From Flavimaricola marinus (GTDB lineage: Bacteria > Pseudomonadota > Alphaproteobacteria > Rhodobacterales > Rhodobacteraceae): 64,000 nucleotides of DNA. Numbering within the stretch: the first letter of the stretch is position 1; every line of letters starts with the position of its first letter. The notes below the pieces were generated by a model. The model saw only the letters and a program-made list of their open reading frames with translations. It made no database searches and had not been told where the DNA came from. The stretch is from NCBI RefSeq assembly GCF_900184895.1, contig NZ_FXZK01000001.1:62001-126000 (forward strand). Reading direction: 5' to 3'. A program made the position numbers and the translations under genes. This document shows positions 38,736 through 47,620 of the stretch, piece by piece.

Positions 38736-39425
38736 CTAGTCGATCATCGCCTCGAGCCGCGCCATGACCGCCCTGTCGTCGTCGGACCACTCGGCCATCC
38801 GGCTCTTGAACAGCGTCGCCTGACTGGCGTGAATCAAGCCGTCGGAGAGGATCTTGAGGCCGTTGGCCCGCAGGGTCTCTCCGGTCGAGGTGATGTCTGC
38901 GATGGCCTCGGCGGTCTCGTTCTTGACGCTGCCTTCGGTGGCGCCTTGGCTGTCGACCAGTTGATAATCAGCCACCCCGTTGTCGCGCAGAAAATCCCGC
39001 ACGAGCCGGTGGTATTTCGTGGCGATCCGCAGCCGGAAACCATGCCGCGACCGGAAGGCGGCGGCGGCGGCGTCCAGATCGTCGAGCGTGTCGACGTCGA
39101 CCCAGAATTGCGGCACGGCGATAATGAGGTCGGCCCCGCCGAACCCCATGAGCGCCACTTCGCCCAGACGTTGTTCCCAGATGGCGACCTTTTCGCGGAC
39201 GAGGTCAGAGCCGGTCACCCCGAGGTGCAGCCGGCCCGCCGCAAGTTCCCGCGGGATCTCACCGGCCGAGAGCAGGACGAGTTCGACACCGTCGATCCCC
39301 TCGACCACCCCGGAGTATTCCCGGTCTTGCCCGGATTTGCGAAGCGTCAGGCCGCGCGCGGCGAACCAATCGAAGGTTTTCTCCATCAGCCGCCCTTTGG
39401 ACGGCACACCGAGCTTGATCGTCAT
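38736..39425 (-). CDS. hisG: ATP phosphoribosyltransferase, short form
   Basis: First step of histidine synthesis (ATP + PRPP to phosphoribosyl-ATP). The 229 residues lack the C-terminal regulatory ACT-like domain, which identifies the HisGS form that works as a hetero-octamer with HisZ. KLGVPSKGRLMEKT starts the chain. The PRPP-loop region is DSQGATEGSVKNETAEAIAD, with the GITGSDLV-equivalent as GVTGSDLV. Start ATG overlaps the hisZ stop (ATGA), so the two partners are made together. Confidence 0.95.
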   Translation of the reverse strand: MTIKLGVPSKGRLMEKTFDWFAARGLTLRKSGQDREYSGVVEGIDGVELVLLSAGEIPRELAAGRLHLGVTGSDLVREKVAIWEQRLGEVALMGFGGADLIIAVPQFWVDVDTLDDLDAAAAAFRSRHGFRLRIATKYHRLVRDFLRDNGVADYQLVDSQGATEGSVKNETAEAIADITSTGETLRANGLKILSDGLIHASQATLFKSRMAEWSDDDRAVMARLEAMID

Positions 39426-40501
39426 GCCTGCCCCCTGATCTCGGCCAAGAGGCCGGGCCGGATCACTCCGCCGACCGCCGGCACCGACCGCCCGCGCCCG
39501 AGCACGGCGGTGAGCGCGTCATAGCGCCCGCCGGTTGCGACTGGCGGCAGGTCGGGTCGGTCGGCGGCATAGAGCCCGAAGACGAACCCGTCGTAATATT
39601 CGAGCGACGTGCGCCCGAAACTGCCTTCGAACTCGAGGCTGTCGACGTCGACACCGTGCCTCGAAAGCGCATCGAGCCGACGCGCCATTTGCGACACGGC
39701 GGAGTCGATGGCGGGCAGATCAAGGGCGATGTCCCGCAGGATGCTGAGCACCATCGGTGCGGTTTCACGCAGGCCGAGAATGGTGTCGAGCAGGTCGAGC
39801 TCCTCGGCCGAGACCGGCGGCGCCTTGGCATCGGCCCGCAGCGCGTCTATCCGGACAGAAACCTCGGCCCGGCTTCGCAACCCCGCCTCACCCACGGCCT
39901 TTGCCATCGGGTCGTCCATCGCCAGAAGCGCGGCACGGGTCGCCGGGACCGGCGTCTTGCCGCCGAACCGGTCGAGCAATGCCCTGAAGCGGCGCGGGCG
40001 CCAGATGTGCCTCAACAGCGCCGATTTGCGGTCGTCGGTGGTGCGCAGCCCCCTCACCGCCGCCATCAGGATGCCGATATCGCCGGTCGCCGCCCGCAGC
40101 GGGGTGCCTTCGAGCGCCTCGGAGATAAGCGTGAACACCTCAGCATCCGCCTCTGCGGGATCGTGCCCCCCGAAGAGTTCGTAGCCCACTTGGCTATACT
40201 CGATCGGCCGCGACGGATCGTGCTCTTGCCGCCGGAACACCTCGCCCGCGTAGGTATAGCGCGCCGGATCGGCGCCGCTGTCCATGTGCATCTGCACGAC
40301 AGGCACCGTGAAATCGGGCCGCAGCATCATCTCGCCCCGAAGCGGATCGGAGGTGACATAGGCGCGCGCCCGGATGTCTTCGCCGTAAAGATCGAGCAAG
40401 GTTTCGGCCGGTTGCAGGATATCAGCGTGCACGACCTGCGCACCGTGTTCTTGGAACAGCGTCAGAAGCCTGTTGGTTTCGAGGGTTGGTTTGACCGTCA
40501 T
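39422..40501 (-). CDS. hisZ: ATP phosphoribosyltransferase regulatory subunit
   Basis: A HisS-like protein without tRNA-synthetase function; it activates and gives histidine feedback to HisGS (359 residues). It keeps the class II synthetase fold: motif-2-like MLRPDFTVPVVQMH and RYTYAGEVFRRQ, and the histidine-site-like VATGGRYDALTAVLGRG. Start ATG 40501 overlaps the stop of the 61-residue membrane-protein gene upstream (ATGA); a longer in-frame extension to 40588 runs into that gene and is rejected. Confidence 0.94.
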   Translation of the reverse strand: MTVKPTLETNRLLTLFQEHGAQVVHADILQPAETLLDLYGEDIRARAYVTSDPLRGEMMLRPDFTVPVVQMHMDSGADPARYTYAGEVFRRQEHDPSRPIEYSQVGYELFGGHDPAEADAEVFTLISEALEGTPLRAATGDIGILMAAVRGLRTTDDRKSALLRHIWRPRRFRALLDRFGGKTPVPATRAALLAMDDPMAKAVGEAGLRSRAEVSVRIDALRADAKAPPVSAEELDLLDTILGLRETAPMVLSILRDIALDLPAIDSAVSQMARRLDALSRHGVDVDSLEFEGSFGRTSLEYYDGFVFGLYAADRPDLPPVATGGRYDALTAVLGRGRSVPAVGGVIRPGLLAEIRGQA

Positions 40502-40683
40502 GGTTGGTCCTCGGACCAGAGACACGGGCCAACGCCCGCTAAGAAAAGAGGGGCGCCCAAGAGGCCCCACCAGCTTTGCCCGATCCATCCGACCGCGACG
40601 CCCCAGAGCAATCCCGCCGAGCCGAGGGCGTATCCGGCAATGTATGTGGCCGAGTTACCGAGGAGAGACAGGAGGCGTTTCAT
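40498..40683 (-). CDS. 61-residue hydrophobic protein embedded in the his operon
   Basis: [20 protein letters not shown] opens a protein with two Gly/Trp-rich hydrophobic segments (about 11-34 and 38-54) and an acidic end (SEDQP). Its ATG overlaps the hisS stop and its TGA overlaps the hisZ start. It is thus precisely threaded by two 4-base overlaps, which is strong evidence for real translation. No recognised family. It is likely a small inner-membrane protein; a link to histidine or tRNA-histidine metabolism is implied only by its position. Confidence 0.72.
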   Translation of the reverse strand: MKRLLSLLGNSATYIAGYALGSAGLLWGVAVGWIGQSWWGLLGAPLFLAGVGPCLWSEDQP

Positions 40684-42164
40684 GATTGGCTGCTAAGGAT
40701 CTCTTGCACTTTTGCAACCAAATCACCCCTAGAGACCTCATATTGGCTGGGTCTGTCTTTCCATTCTTCGACGGTCGCGCTTTCGGCGATCTTGGCACCG
40801 AGGATCAGGTCCTTGATCTGGACGACCCCGCGCTCTTTCTCGTCGCCGCCTTCGATGATGGCGATGGGAGAGCCGCGTTTGTCGGCGTATTTCATCTGGT
40901 TTCCGAAGTTCTTCGGGTTGCCCAGATAGACCTCGGCCCGGATGCCCGCGTTGCGCAGTTCCGACACCATCGTCTGGTAGTCCGCCATGCGGTCGCGGTC
41001 CATCACCGTCACCACGACGGGGCCTTGGGCGGTTTGCCCCAAGCGGCCCTTGGCATGGAGAGCGGCGAGCAGCCGGTCAACACCGATGGAGATGCCCGTG
41101 GCGGGGACTTCCTGCCCGGTGAAGCGCTTGACCAGATCGTCATAGCGTCCGCCGCCTGCGACGGAGCCGAAGTTACGGGGGCGGCCCTTTTCGTCCTCGA
41201 TCTGGAAGGTGAGTTCTGCCTCGAACACGGGGCCGGTGTAGTAGCCGAGGCCGCGGACGACCGCCGGGTCAATCTCGATCCGGTCAGGACCGTAGCCTTG
41301 GGCGTCGAGCAGCGTCGCGATTGTTTCCAATTCGGAAACGCCAGCCTTGCCGGTTTCCGAGCCGGAGACGAGTTCGGTGAGCCGCTGTAGCGTGGCCTGC
41401 CCAGTGCTTTGCCGCGCCTGCATGAAGCCCATGACGACTTCGGCCTGCTCGGCCCCAAGTCCTGCCCCCTTGGTGAAATCGCCGCTTTCGTCTTTGCGCC
41501 CCTCTCCCAAGAGCTGCCGCACGCCGTCGAGGCCCAGACGGTCGAGCTTGTCGATGGCCCGCAGGACGATGCCCCGTTCGTGGGCGAACTTGTCCGGATC
41601 GGAGGGGTCGAGCACGCCTGCGACCTCCATCACGCCGTTGAGCACCTTGCGGTTGTTGACCTTGACGACGTAGTCGCCGCCGAGGCCGAGGCTTTCGAAC
41701 ACGTCCGACAGCATGGCGCAGATCTCGGCGTCGGCGGCGACGGAGGGTGCGCCGACGGTATCGGCATCGCATTGATAAAATTGGCGGAACCGACCGGGAC
41801 CGGGCTTTTCGTTGCGCCAAACAGGCCCCATCGCATAGCGGCGGTAGGGCGTCGGCAGGTCGTTGCGGTGTTGCGCGTAGACACGTGCGAGCGGGGCCGT
41901 CAGGTCATAGCGGAGCGCAAGCCAGTCCTTGTCCTCTTCCCACGCGAAGACCCCTTCGTTGGGCCGGTCCACGTCGGGCAGGAACTTGCCCAGAGCCTCG
42001 ACCGTCTCGACGCCGCTCGTCTCGAGTGCGTCGAACCCATAGCGATGATAGACCTCGGCGATCTTGGCCAGCATGGCGGACCGTTCGGTCACCTCTGCGC
42101 CGAAGTAATCACGGAAGCCTTTGGGCGTTTCGGCCTTGGGGCGGCGGGGTTTGTCTTTGGCCAT
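40680..42164 (-). CDS. hisS: Histidyl-tRNA synthetase
   Basis: Charges tRNA-His (494 residues). Class II motifs: motif 1 around [12 protein letters not shown], motif 2 [30 protein letters not shown], the histidine-specific [14 protein letters not shown], and motif 3 [14 protein letters not shown]. The C-terminal anticodon domain starts near residue 395 ([13 protein letters not shown]). The sequence is of the alphaproteobacterial type. First gene of the coupled hisS-orf61-hisZ-hisG series. Confidence 0.97.
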   Translation of the reverse strand: MAKDKPRRPKAETPKGFRDYFGAEVTERSAMLAKIAEVYHRYGFDALETSGVETVEALGKFLPDVDRPNEGVFAWEEDKDWLALRYDLTAPLARVYAQHRNDLPTPYRRYAMGPVWRNEKPGPGRFRQFYQCDADTVGAPSVAADAEICAMLSDVFESLGLGGDYVVKVNNRKVLNGVMEVAGVLDPSDPDKFAHERGIVLRAIDKLDRLGLDGVRQLLGEGRKDESGDFTKGAGLGAEQAEVVMGFMQARQSTGQATLQRLTELVSGSETGKAGVSELETIATLLDAQGYGPDRIEIDPAVVRGLGYYTGPVFEAELTFQIEDEKGRPRNFGSVAGGGRYDDLVKRFTGQEVPATGISIGVDRLLAALHAKGRLGQTAQGPVVVTVMDRDRMADYQTMVSELRNAGIRAEVYLGNPKNFGNQMKYADKRGSPIAIIEGGDEKERGVVQIKDLILGAKIAESATVEEWKDRPSQYEVSRGDLVAKVQEILSSQS

Positions 42165-42292
42165 GGCTCTGCCTCTGTCACTCTGTGCCCGCGTTTAGCG
42201 CGATGGGCGTGGGAGGGCAACGCGGCTTTGCGTTTGCCGCACGCATGATCGAAACCGCTTGCATCCTTGTCCGGTTCGGCTTTTGTGCGCCT

Positions 42293-42496
42293 ATGACTGA
42301 TCCGACCATATACGAAGAACGCCTGGCCCATCTGATCCGCACCGTGGATGAGTTGTCAGATGTCGTCGCCCGCCAAGATCGCGAGATTGCCGTTCTGACA
42401 CGTCGTGTCGAAATGCTGATGCAGCGTGAGGCCGAACGCGAGACCGACGCTAGCGGAACGGTGCCCTTGGCGGACCAACGGCCACCGCACTGGTAG
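42293..42496 (+). CDS. slyX: SlyX family protein
   Basis: A 67-residue protein, almost entirely one amphipathic coiled-coil helix (YEERLAHLIRTVDELSDVVARQDREIAVL then RRVEMLM). It ends in the family's PPHW terminus. Molecular function is unknown; it is named for its position next to slyD in enteric bacteria, which is not seen here. Start ATG 42293 lacks a strong ribosome-binding site. It is divergent from hisS. Confidence 0.85.
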   Translation: MTDPTIYEERLAHLIRTVDELSDVVARQDREIAVLTRRVEMLMQREAERETDASGTVPLADQRPPHW

Positions 42497-42510
42497 GCGG
42501 CGAGGGCGTT

Positions 42511-42661
42511 TAGACGGGGCTCCGCCCGTGAAACGCTGAAAGTCGTCGATTTTCCGAAAGGAAATTCAACGGTGTCCACTGGACGTTTTCCGGGACGCGT
42601 CTAGCCGGGGCTTCGCCCGTGAAACGCTGAAAAGGTCCACTGGACCTTTTCCGGGACGCGT
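42511..42661. repeat. Duplicated palindrome-containing intergenic element
   Basis: Two sequence blocks each occur twice between slyX and the reverse-strand lipoprotein gene. Block A (GGGGCTyCGCCCGTGAAACG, extended with CTGAAA) is at about 42515-42541 and 42607-42632. Block B (GTCCACTGGACsTTTTCCGG, extended with GACGCGT) is at 42574-42600 and 42635-42661. Block A holds a GGGGC/GCCC hairpin. Block B centres on the palindrome GTCC-ACT-GGAC, which in the second copy extends to a 9-base-arm stem AAAAGGTCC/GGACCTTTT that could end transcripts from both sides. The arrangement suggests a tandemly duplicated REP-like element; it abuts the lipoprotein stop codon. Confidence 0.85.
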
Positions 42662-42662
42662 T

Positions 42663-43583
42663 TCACCCCTTGAAATCCATGGCGACGACGTCTCCGTCGG
42701 AGAGCAGGATATCGGCCCATTCCGGGTTCAGTCCGAAATTGGCGTAGACGGTCAGGAACGTGGTCCGCCTTGCGAGACGGTCGAGCGCAGAGCCGCAGGG
42801 CTGCCCGGACGAGACCCGGCACACCCGTGCCTTGATCTCTTCATAGGCGTTGTCGGTATCCGAATAGGGCAGATCGCGGGTGCCGTCGCTGTAGCGGATG
42901 ACCTCATGCGTGCCGACATCGCCAAACAGCACGAGTGCCGCCCGGAATTGCCGGGCGCAGCCATCGTCAAAGCCCGTCACGTAATGCGTGCGCTGCCCGG
43001 TGCTGGCGGGGTTCGTGTCATAGACGGTGTAGCCCGATTCCGATCCGACGACTCGCCCCAGATCGCGCGTCCGGAGGCCGCAGACCGTGGCGATCTGTCC
43101 GTAGGCGAGGGTTGTTCCCGGCTCGATAATCTGCGCATCCGGCCCGGTGCTCGCCGGGCCTGCGCCTTGCGGGCTGGTCCCCAGTTGATTGAGCAAACCG
43201 AATATGCCCTGCCGCCGCTCGGCGGGCTCCACCGGGGCGGAGGCTGCGGCCATCTCTTCATCGCCGGGAATCATATCGGTGCCGATGGGAGGCACCACAT
43301 CGACGGAGCCGACGGGCACGACCTCGGCCTCCACCGCGGTTCCATCCGGGGAGACGACGATGGCCGTCGTCGGCTCCTGATCGGTGAGCGACCCGCCCAG
43401 AAGGCGGGAGAGAAAGCCGGGCGCATCGGCCTGCTCGGAAGGCAGCGGCGCGACCGTGGCGGCGGCGGCGTCCTGCGCGATGTCCACTTCCGAGAGCCGG
43501 TCCACGTCGCGGAGCGGATCCCCGCAGGCGGCGATTGCCAATGGCAGGGACAGCATCAGAAATGTGCGCGGATTGAGCAGCAT
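42663..43583 (-). CDS. Putative lipoprotein, function unknown
   Basis: A 306-residue protein with a lipoprotein signal: LSLPLAIAAC with Cys20 followed by Gly-Asp. Asp after the +1 Gly is not in the +2 position, so outer-membrane sorting is likely. A variable, acidic, Ala/Pro-rich stretch (about 25-150) precedes a conserved C-terminal domain (about 155-306). That domain has four cysteines (TVCGLR, DGCARQ, ARVCRVSSGQPCG) that may form disulphides. Conserved-looking but unrecognised. The stop abuts the duplicated repeat. Confidence 0.72.
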   Translation of the reverse strand: MLLNPRTFLMLSLPLAIAACGDPLRDVDRLSEVDIAQDAAAATVAPLPSEQADAPGFLSRLLGGSLTDQEPTTAIVVSPDGTAVEAEVVPVGSVDVVPPIGTDMIPGDEEMAAASAPVEPAERRQGIFGLLNQLGTSPQGAGPASTGPDAQIIEPGTTLAYGQIATVCGLRTRDLGRVVGSESGYTVYDTNPASTGQRTHYVTGFDDGCARQFRAALVLFGDVGTHEVIRYSDGTRDLPYSDTDNAYEEIKARVCRVSSGQPCGSALDRLARRTTFLTVYANFGLNPEWADILLSDGDVVAMDFKG

Positions 43584-43658
43584 GTAGGATCCTTCGTCCC
43601 GATTTACGGCGTGTTTACCGGAATGTAGTGACCGCGTCCATGTTGCCGCCGGGTCGGG

Positions 43659-46600
43659 TCAGACCTCCTCGACCTCGATCACCCCGTCGAGCGAGCGGAT
43701 CGCCCCCTTGATCTGGGGGTTCACAGGGAATTCCGCGCCACAGTCGATCTCGACCTCGCCGGGCAGTCCTGCGCTCATCAGGTTGATGTAGATCGGACCG
43801 GCGCCGCCGCGCACCTTGTCGCGCTTGGCCCCCTCGAGCACGCTGGCTACATGGGCGACCGCCCCCTCCGCATCGACGAAGATTCTCAGGCCAATGCTGC
43901 CTGCATCGGCCACCACACCGTCGATCGGAACGACCGACCGCCCGAGCAGTTTGAGCTGATCGGATTCCATCGTTGCTTCGACCGTGAGCACCACCTGTGA
44001 CCCGGTGTCGAGATGCTCGCGCGCGAGCTCCAGCGTGTCGGAGAACATGGTCACTTCGTATTGCCCGGTGGGGTCCGATAGCTGCACGAAGGCGAACCGG
44101 TTGCCGCGAGCGGATTTCCGCTCTTGCCGCCCGGCGACGGTGCCCGCCATCTTGGCGATGCAGGGCCCGCGTTCGGCCTTTGCGGTGACCTCGTCGAGCG
44201 TGAGCACGTCCTTGCGCTTGAGGGGAATCATGTAGTCGTCGAGCGGGTGGCCGGAGAGATAAAAGCCGACGGCCTTGAACTCTTCTGCCAGCCGTTCAGC
44301 CGCTTGCCAGTCAGGCAGGTTGGTCAGCCGTGGTTCCGGCAGATCGTCGCCCGCCTCACCGAAGAGGCTCACCTGATTGGACGCCTTCTGTTCGTGGATC
44401 GCGGCCGAGTAGCCGACCAGCGCGTCGAGACTGTCGAAGACCCGTCGCCGGTTGCTGTCGAGCACGTCGAAGCCGCCGGCCCGGGCCAGCATTTCGAGCG
44501 GCCGTTTCCCGACCCGTTTGAGATCGACTCGGCGGGCGAGGTCGAACAGCGTGGCGAAGGGTTTGTCGCCGCGCCCGGAGGTGATCAGCCGCATCGCCTC
44601 GACGCCGACGTTCTTCAATGCGCCCAGCGCGTAGACCAGCTTGCCTTCGTGCACCGTGAAGGTCGCCTCGGACCGGTTGACACAGGGTGGCGTCCAACCG
44701 AGGCCCAGACCCTTGCGCACCTCCTGGAAGTAAATCCCAAGTTTATCAGTGAGGTGGATATCACAGTTCATCACGCCAGCCATGAATTCAACCGGGTGAT
44801 TGGCCTTGAGCCAAGCGGTCTGGTAGCTGACCACCGCATAGGCTGCGGCGTGCGATTTGTTGAAGCCGTAGTTCGCGAATTTCTCAAGAAGATCAAAGAC
44901 TTCTGCGGCTTTCTTCTTGTCGACGCCGTTCTCCATCGCGCCTTTTTCGAACTTGGGTCGTTCTTTCGCCATCTCTTCGGCGATCTTCTTACCCATGGCC
45001 CGGCGCAGCAGGTCGGCGCCGCCGAGAGAGTAGCCCGCCATGACCTGCGCGATCTGCATCACCTGTTCCTGATAGACGATGATCCCTTGCGTCTCTTCCA
45101 GAATGTAGTCGATGGAAGGGTGAATGGATTCAAGGGGTTTCAGACCGTTCTTGACCTCGCAATAAGTCGGGATGTTCTCCATCGGGCCGGGCCGGTAGAG
45201 CGCCACAAGGGCGACGATATCCTCGATACAGGTCGGCTTCATCCGCTTGAGCGCGTCCATCATGCCGGAGCTTTCCACCTGAAACACGGCCACGGTCTTG
45301 GCGGAGGCGTAGAGCTTGTAGGAGGCTTCGTCGTCGAGCGGGATCGCGCCGATGTCATACTCGAACCCCTCGGGCGGGGTGTAGAGCTCGGTCCCGTCGA
45401 TCCGGGTGTTCAGCGTCCGCCCGGAGGCCCGGATCAGGTCGACCGCATTCTGGATCACGGTGAGCGTCTTCAGACCCAGAAAGTCGAACTTCACCAAGCC
45501 GGCCTGCTCGACCCATTTCATGTTGAACTGGGTGGCGGGCATGTCGGAGCGCGGGTCTTGGTAGAGCGGCACAAGCTCGTCCAGCGGCCGATCACCGATC
45601 ACCACGCCGGCGGCGTGGGTGGAGGCGTTGCGGAGCAATCCCTCGACCTGCTGGGCGTAAGTGAGCAGCCGGTTGACGACCTCTTCGTTCTTGGCTTCTT
45701 CGCGCAGCCGCGGCTCGTCGGCCAGCGCCTTTTCGATGCTGACCGGTTTGACCCCCTCGACGGGGATCATCTTGGACAGTCGGTCGACCTGCCCATAAGG
45801 CATTTGCAGAACCCGGCCCACGTCGCGCACGGCCGCCTTCGACAGCAGCGCGCCGAAGGTGATGATCTGCCCCACTTTGTCGCGCCCGTATTTCTCTTGG
45901 ACGTAGCGGATGACCTCTTCTCGCCGGTCCATGCAGAAGTCGATATCGAAGTCGGGCATGGAGACCCGCTCGGGGTTCAGGAACCGCTCGAACAGCAGGC
46001 TGTATCGCAGGGGATCGAGGTCGGTGATCAGCAGAGCGTAGGCCACGAGCGAGCCGGCCCCGGAGCCCCGCCCCGGCCCCACGGGGATCTCATGTTCCTT
46101 GGCCCATTTGATAAAGTCGGCCACGATCAGGAAATAGCCGGGGAACCCCATCTTTTCGATGATCCCCAGCTCGAATTCGAGCCGTTTCTCATATTCTTCG
46201 ACCGATGTGGCATGGGGGATGATGGCCAGACGCGCCTTGAGCCCCTCCTGTGCCTGACGCCGCAGTTCGGCGACCTCGTCATCGGCAAATTTCGGCAGAA
46301 TCGGCGCCCGCTTGTAGACCTTGAAGGCGCAGCGCCTGGCGATCTCGACGGTGTTTTCCAGCGCCTCGGGCAGATCGGCAAACAGGGTCGCCATTTCTTG
46401 TGGGGTCTTGAAATAGTGCTGCGGCGTGAGCCTGCGCCGCGGCTCCTGCTGATCGACATAGGCCCCGTCCGCGATGCATAGAAGCGCGTCATGCGCCTCG
46501 TAGAGCGCGGATTTCGGGAAGTGGACGTTGTTCGTCGCGACCAAGGGCAGGTCCATGGCATAGGCCATCTCGACATGGCCCTGCTCGGTCGGTTCGTCGC

Positions 46601-47150
46601 CGCCTTCTTCGCCGGGGTGCCGCTGCAGTTCGACATAGAGCCTGTCGGGATAAATCCCGGCAAGCCGGGTCATCAGCGCCTGCGCCTTGGGCATTTGCCC
46701 CGATTTCAGCAGCCGCCCGACCGGGCCGTCGGGGCCGCCTGAAAGACAGATCAGGCCCGCGTTGTATTTCTCCAGTTCGTCGAGGCTCACTTGCGGCAGT
46801 TCTCCGCCCGCGTCGAGATAGGCGCAGGAGTTGAGCTTCATCAGATTGAGATAGCCCTGCTCGGTCTGAGCCAGCAGCACGATGGCTGCCCGCGGCTCCG
46901 GCCGCTTGCCCGGTTCGGCGGCCAGATAGGTGAGCGACAGCTGGCAGCCGATGATCGGCTGCACCCCCGCCTTGGACGCGGTCTCCGAGAATTCGAGGGC
47001 CGCGAACATGTTGTTGGTATCGGTCAACGCCACGGCGGGCATCCCTGCCCCGGCCGCCAGACCGGGCAGCTTCTTGACCGGCACCGCCCCTTCGAGGAGC
47101 GAATATTCGGAGTGGACACGCAGGTGAATGAATCGGGGATCAGTGCTCAT
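43659..47150 (-). CDS. dnaE: DNA polymerase III alpha subunit
   Basis: Replicative polymerase catalytic subunit (1163 residues, DnaE1 length). An N-terminal PHP domain begins FIHLRVHSEYSLLEGA, with ALTDTNNMFA. The polymerase catalytic motif is MPDFDIDFCMDRREEV (about 396-411), with GRGSGAGSLVAYAL and NRLLTYAQQVEGLLRN. The thumb and fingers follow; a helix-hairpin-helix lies near 850 (ALKNVG) and an OB-fold near 990-1070 (GTVAGRQERKSARGNRFAFV). The N-terminal start MSTDPRF is family-typical. Confidence 0.97.
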   Translation of the reverse strand: MSTDPRFIHLRVHSEYSLLEGAVPVKKLPGLAAGAGMPAVALTDTNNMFAALEFSETASKAGVQPIIGCQLSLTYLAAEPGKRPEPRAAIVLLAQTEQGYLNLMKLNSCAYLDAGGELPQVSLDELEKYNAGLICLSGGPDGPVGRLLKSGQMPKAQALMTRLAGIYPDRLYVELQRHPGEEGGDEPTEQGHVEMAYAMDLPLVATNNVHFPKSALYEAHDALLCIADGAYVDQQEPRRRLTPQHYFKTPQEMATLFADLPEALENTVEIARRCAFKVYKRAPILPKFADDEVAELRRQAQEGLKARLAIIPHATSVEEYEKRLEFELGIIEKMGFPGYFLIVADFIKWAKEHEIPVGPGRGSGAGSLVAYALLITDLDPLRYSLLFERFLNPERVSMPDFDIDFCMDRREEVIRYVQEKYGRDKVGQIITFGALLSKAAVRDVGRVLQMPYGQVDRLSKMIPVEGVKPVSIEKALADEPRLREEAKNEEVVNRLLTYAQQVEGLLRNASTHAAGVVIGDRPLDELVPLYQDPRSDMPATQFNMKWVEQAGLVKFDFLGLKTLTVIQNAVDLIRASGRTLNTRIDGTELYTPPEGFEYDIGAIPLDDEASYKLYASAKTVAVFQVESSGMMDALKRMKPTCIEDIVALVALYRPGPMENIPTYCEVKNGLKPLESIHPSIDYILEETQGIIVYQEQVMQIAQVMAGYSLGGADLLRRAMGKKIAEEMAKERPKFEKGAMENGVDKKKAAEVFDLLEKFANYGFNKSHAAAYAVVSYQTAWLKANHPVEFMAGVMNCDIHLTDKLGIYFQEVRKGLGLGWTPPCVNRSEATFTVHEGKLVYALGALKNVGVEAMRLITSGRGDKPFATLFDLARRVDLKRVGKRPLEMLARAGGFDVLDSNRRRVFDSLDALVGYSAAIHEQKASNQVSLFGEAGDDLPEPRLTNLPDWQAAERLAEEFKAVGFYLSGHPLDDYMIPLKRKDVLTLDEVTAKAERGPCIAKMAGTVAGRQERKSARGNRFAFVQLSDPTGQYEVTMFSDTLELAREHLDTGSQVVLTVEATMESDQLKLLGRSVVPIDGVVADAGSIGLRIFVDAEGAVAHVASVLEGAKRDKVRGGAGPIYINLMSAGLPGEVEIDCGAEFPVNPQIKGAIRSLDGVIEVEEV

Positions 47151-47216
47151 GCGGCCACCGTATCTTGTGGTGATGTGCCTCGCCAGCCCCCGATGCGGCC
47201 GCTGCGCCGGAAATAG

Positions 47217-47280
47217 TTAGCCACATCACTAAGTATCTTGACTCGAATCGCGGCCCGTAGATACTTAGCCGCATGACTAA
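47217..47280 (+). promoter_or_regulatory. Promoter with paired operators of the ArsR-SRPBCC operon
   Basis: A TTGACT -35 (47238-47243) and GATACT -10 (47260-47265), 16 bases apart, predict initiation near 47272, directly at the ATG 47273. Two 16-base direct copies, TTAGCC(A/G)CAT(C/G)ACTAA, lie at 47217-47232 and 47265-47280; each is itself TTAG...CTAA symmetric. A separate perfect 10-base inverted repeat, CTAAGTATCT (47229-47238) / AGATACTTAG (47259-47268), flanks the promoter core. ArsR proteins bind such palindromes to repress their own operon. Confidence 0.7.
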
Positions 47281-47620
47281 CCATTTAGATTCCTTTTTCG
47301 CGGCTATTTCTGACCCGACCCGCCGTGCCGTGATCGAGCGATTGACCCGAGGCCCGCTGCCGGTCTCGGATCTGCATGCTCCGCACGACATCGCGTTGCC
47401 GACATTCCTGCGACACCTGAAGGTGTTGGAAGCGGCCGGCTTGGTCCGATCCGAAAAGGTCGGCCGCGTTCGCACGGTTCATATCGAAGCCCAACCTCTG
47501 GCCGAGGCCGAGGATTGGCTCCGCCGCCAACGTCAAATCTGGGAGGGTCGTCTGGATCGACTGGACGCCCTCGCTCGATCCATCAACTCTGCCGAAAAGG
47601 GCCAGCAGCATGACAACTGA
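47273..47620 (+). CDS. ArsR/SmtB-family transcriptional repressor
   Basis: A 115-residue winged-helix regulator: FFAAISDPTRRAVIERL (helix 1-2), PVSDLHAPHDIALPTFLRHL (recognition helix) and VLEAAGLVRSEKVGRVRTVHI (wing). It lacks the ELCVC metal site, so it is of the non-metal type commonly paired with SRPBCC/AHSA1 proteins. No ribosome-binding site precedes the ATG and the promoter predicts a leaderless mRNA. It overlaps the next gene by 11 bases. Confidence 0.9.
   Translation: MTNHLDSFFAAISDPTRRAVIERLTRGPLPVSDLHAPHDIALPTFLRHLKVLEAAGLVRSEKVGRVRTVHIEAQPLAEAEDWLRRQRQIWEGRLDRLDALARSINSAEKGQQHDN

Noticed and set aside
44124-46481. 785-residue open frame opposite dnaE
   Set aside because: Antisense shadow of dnaE with no recognisable domain.
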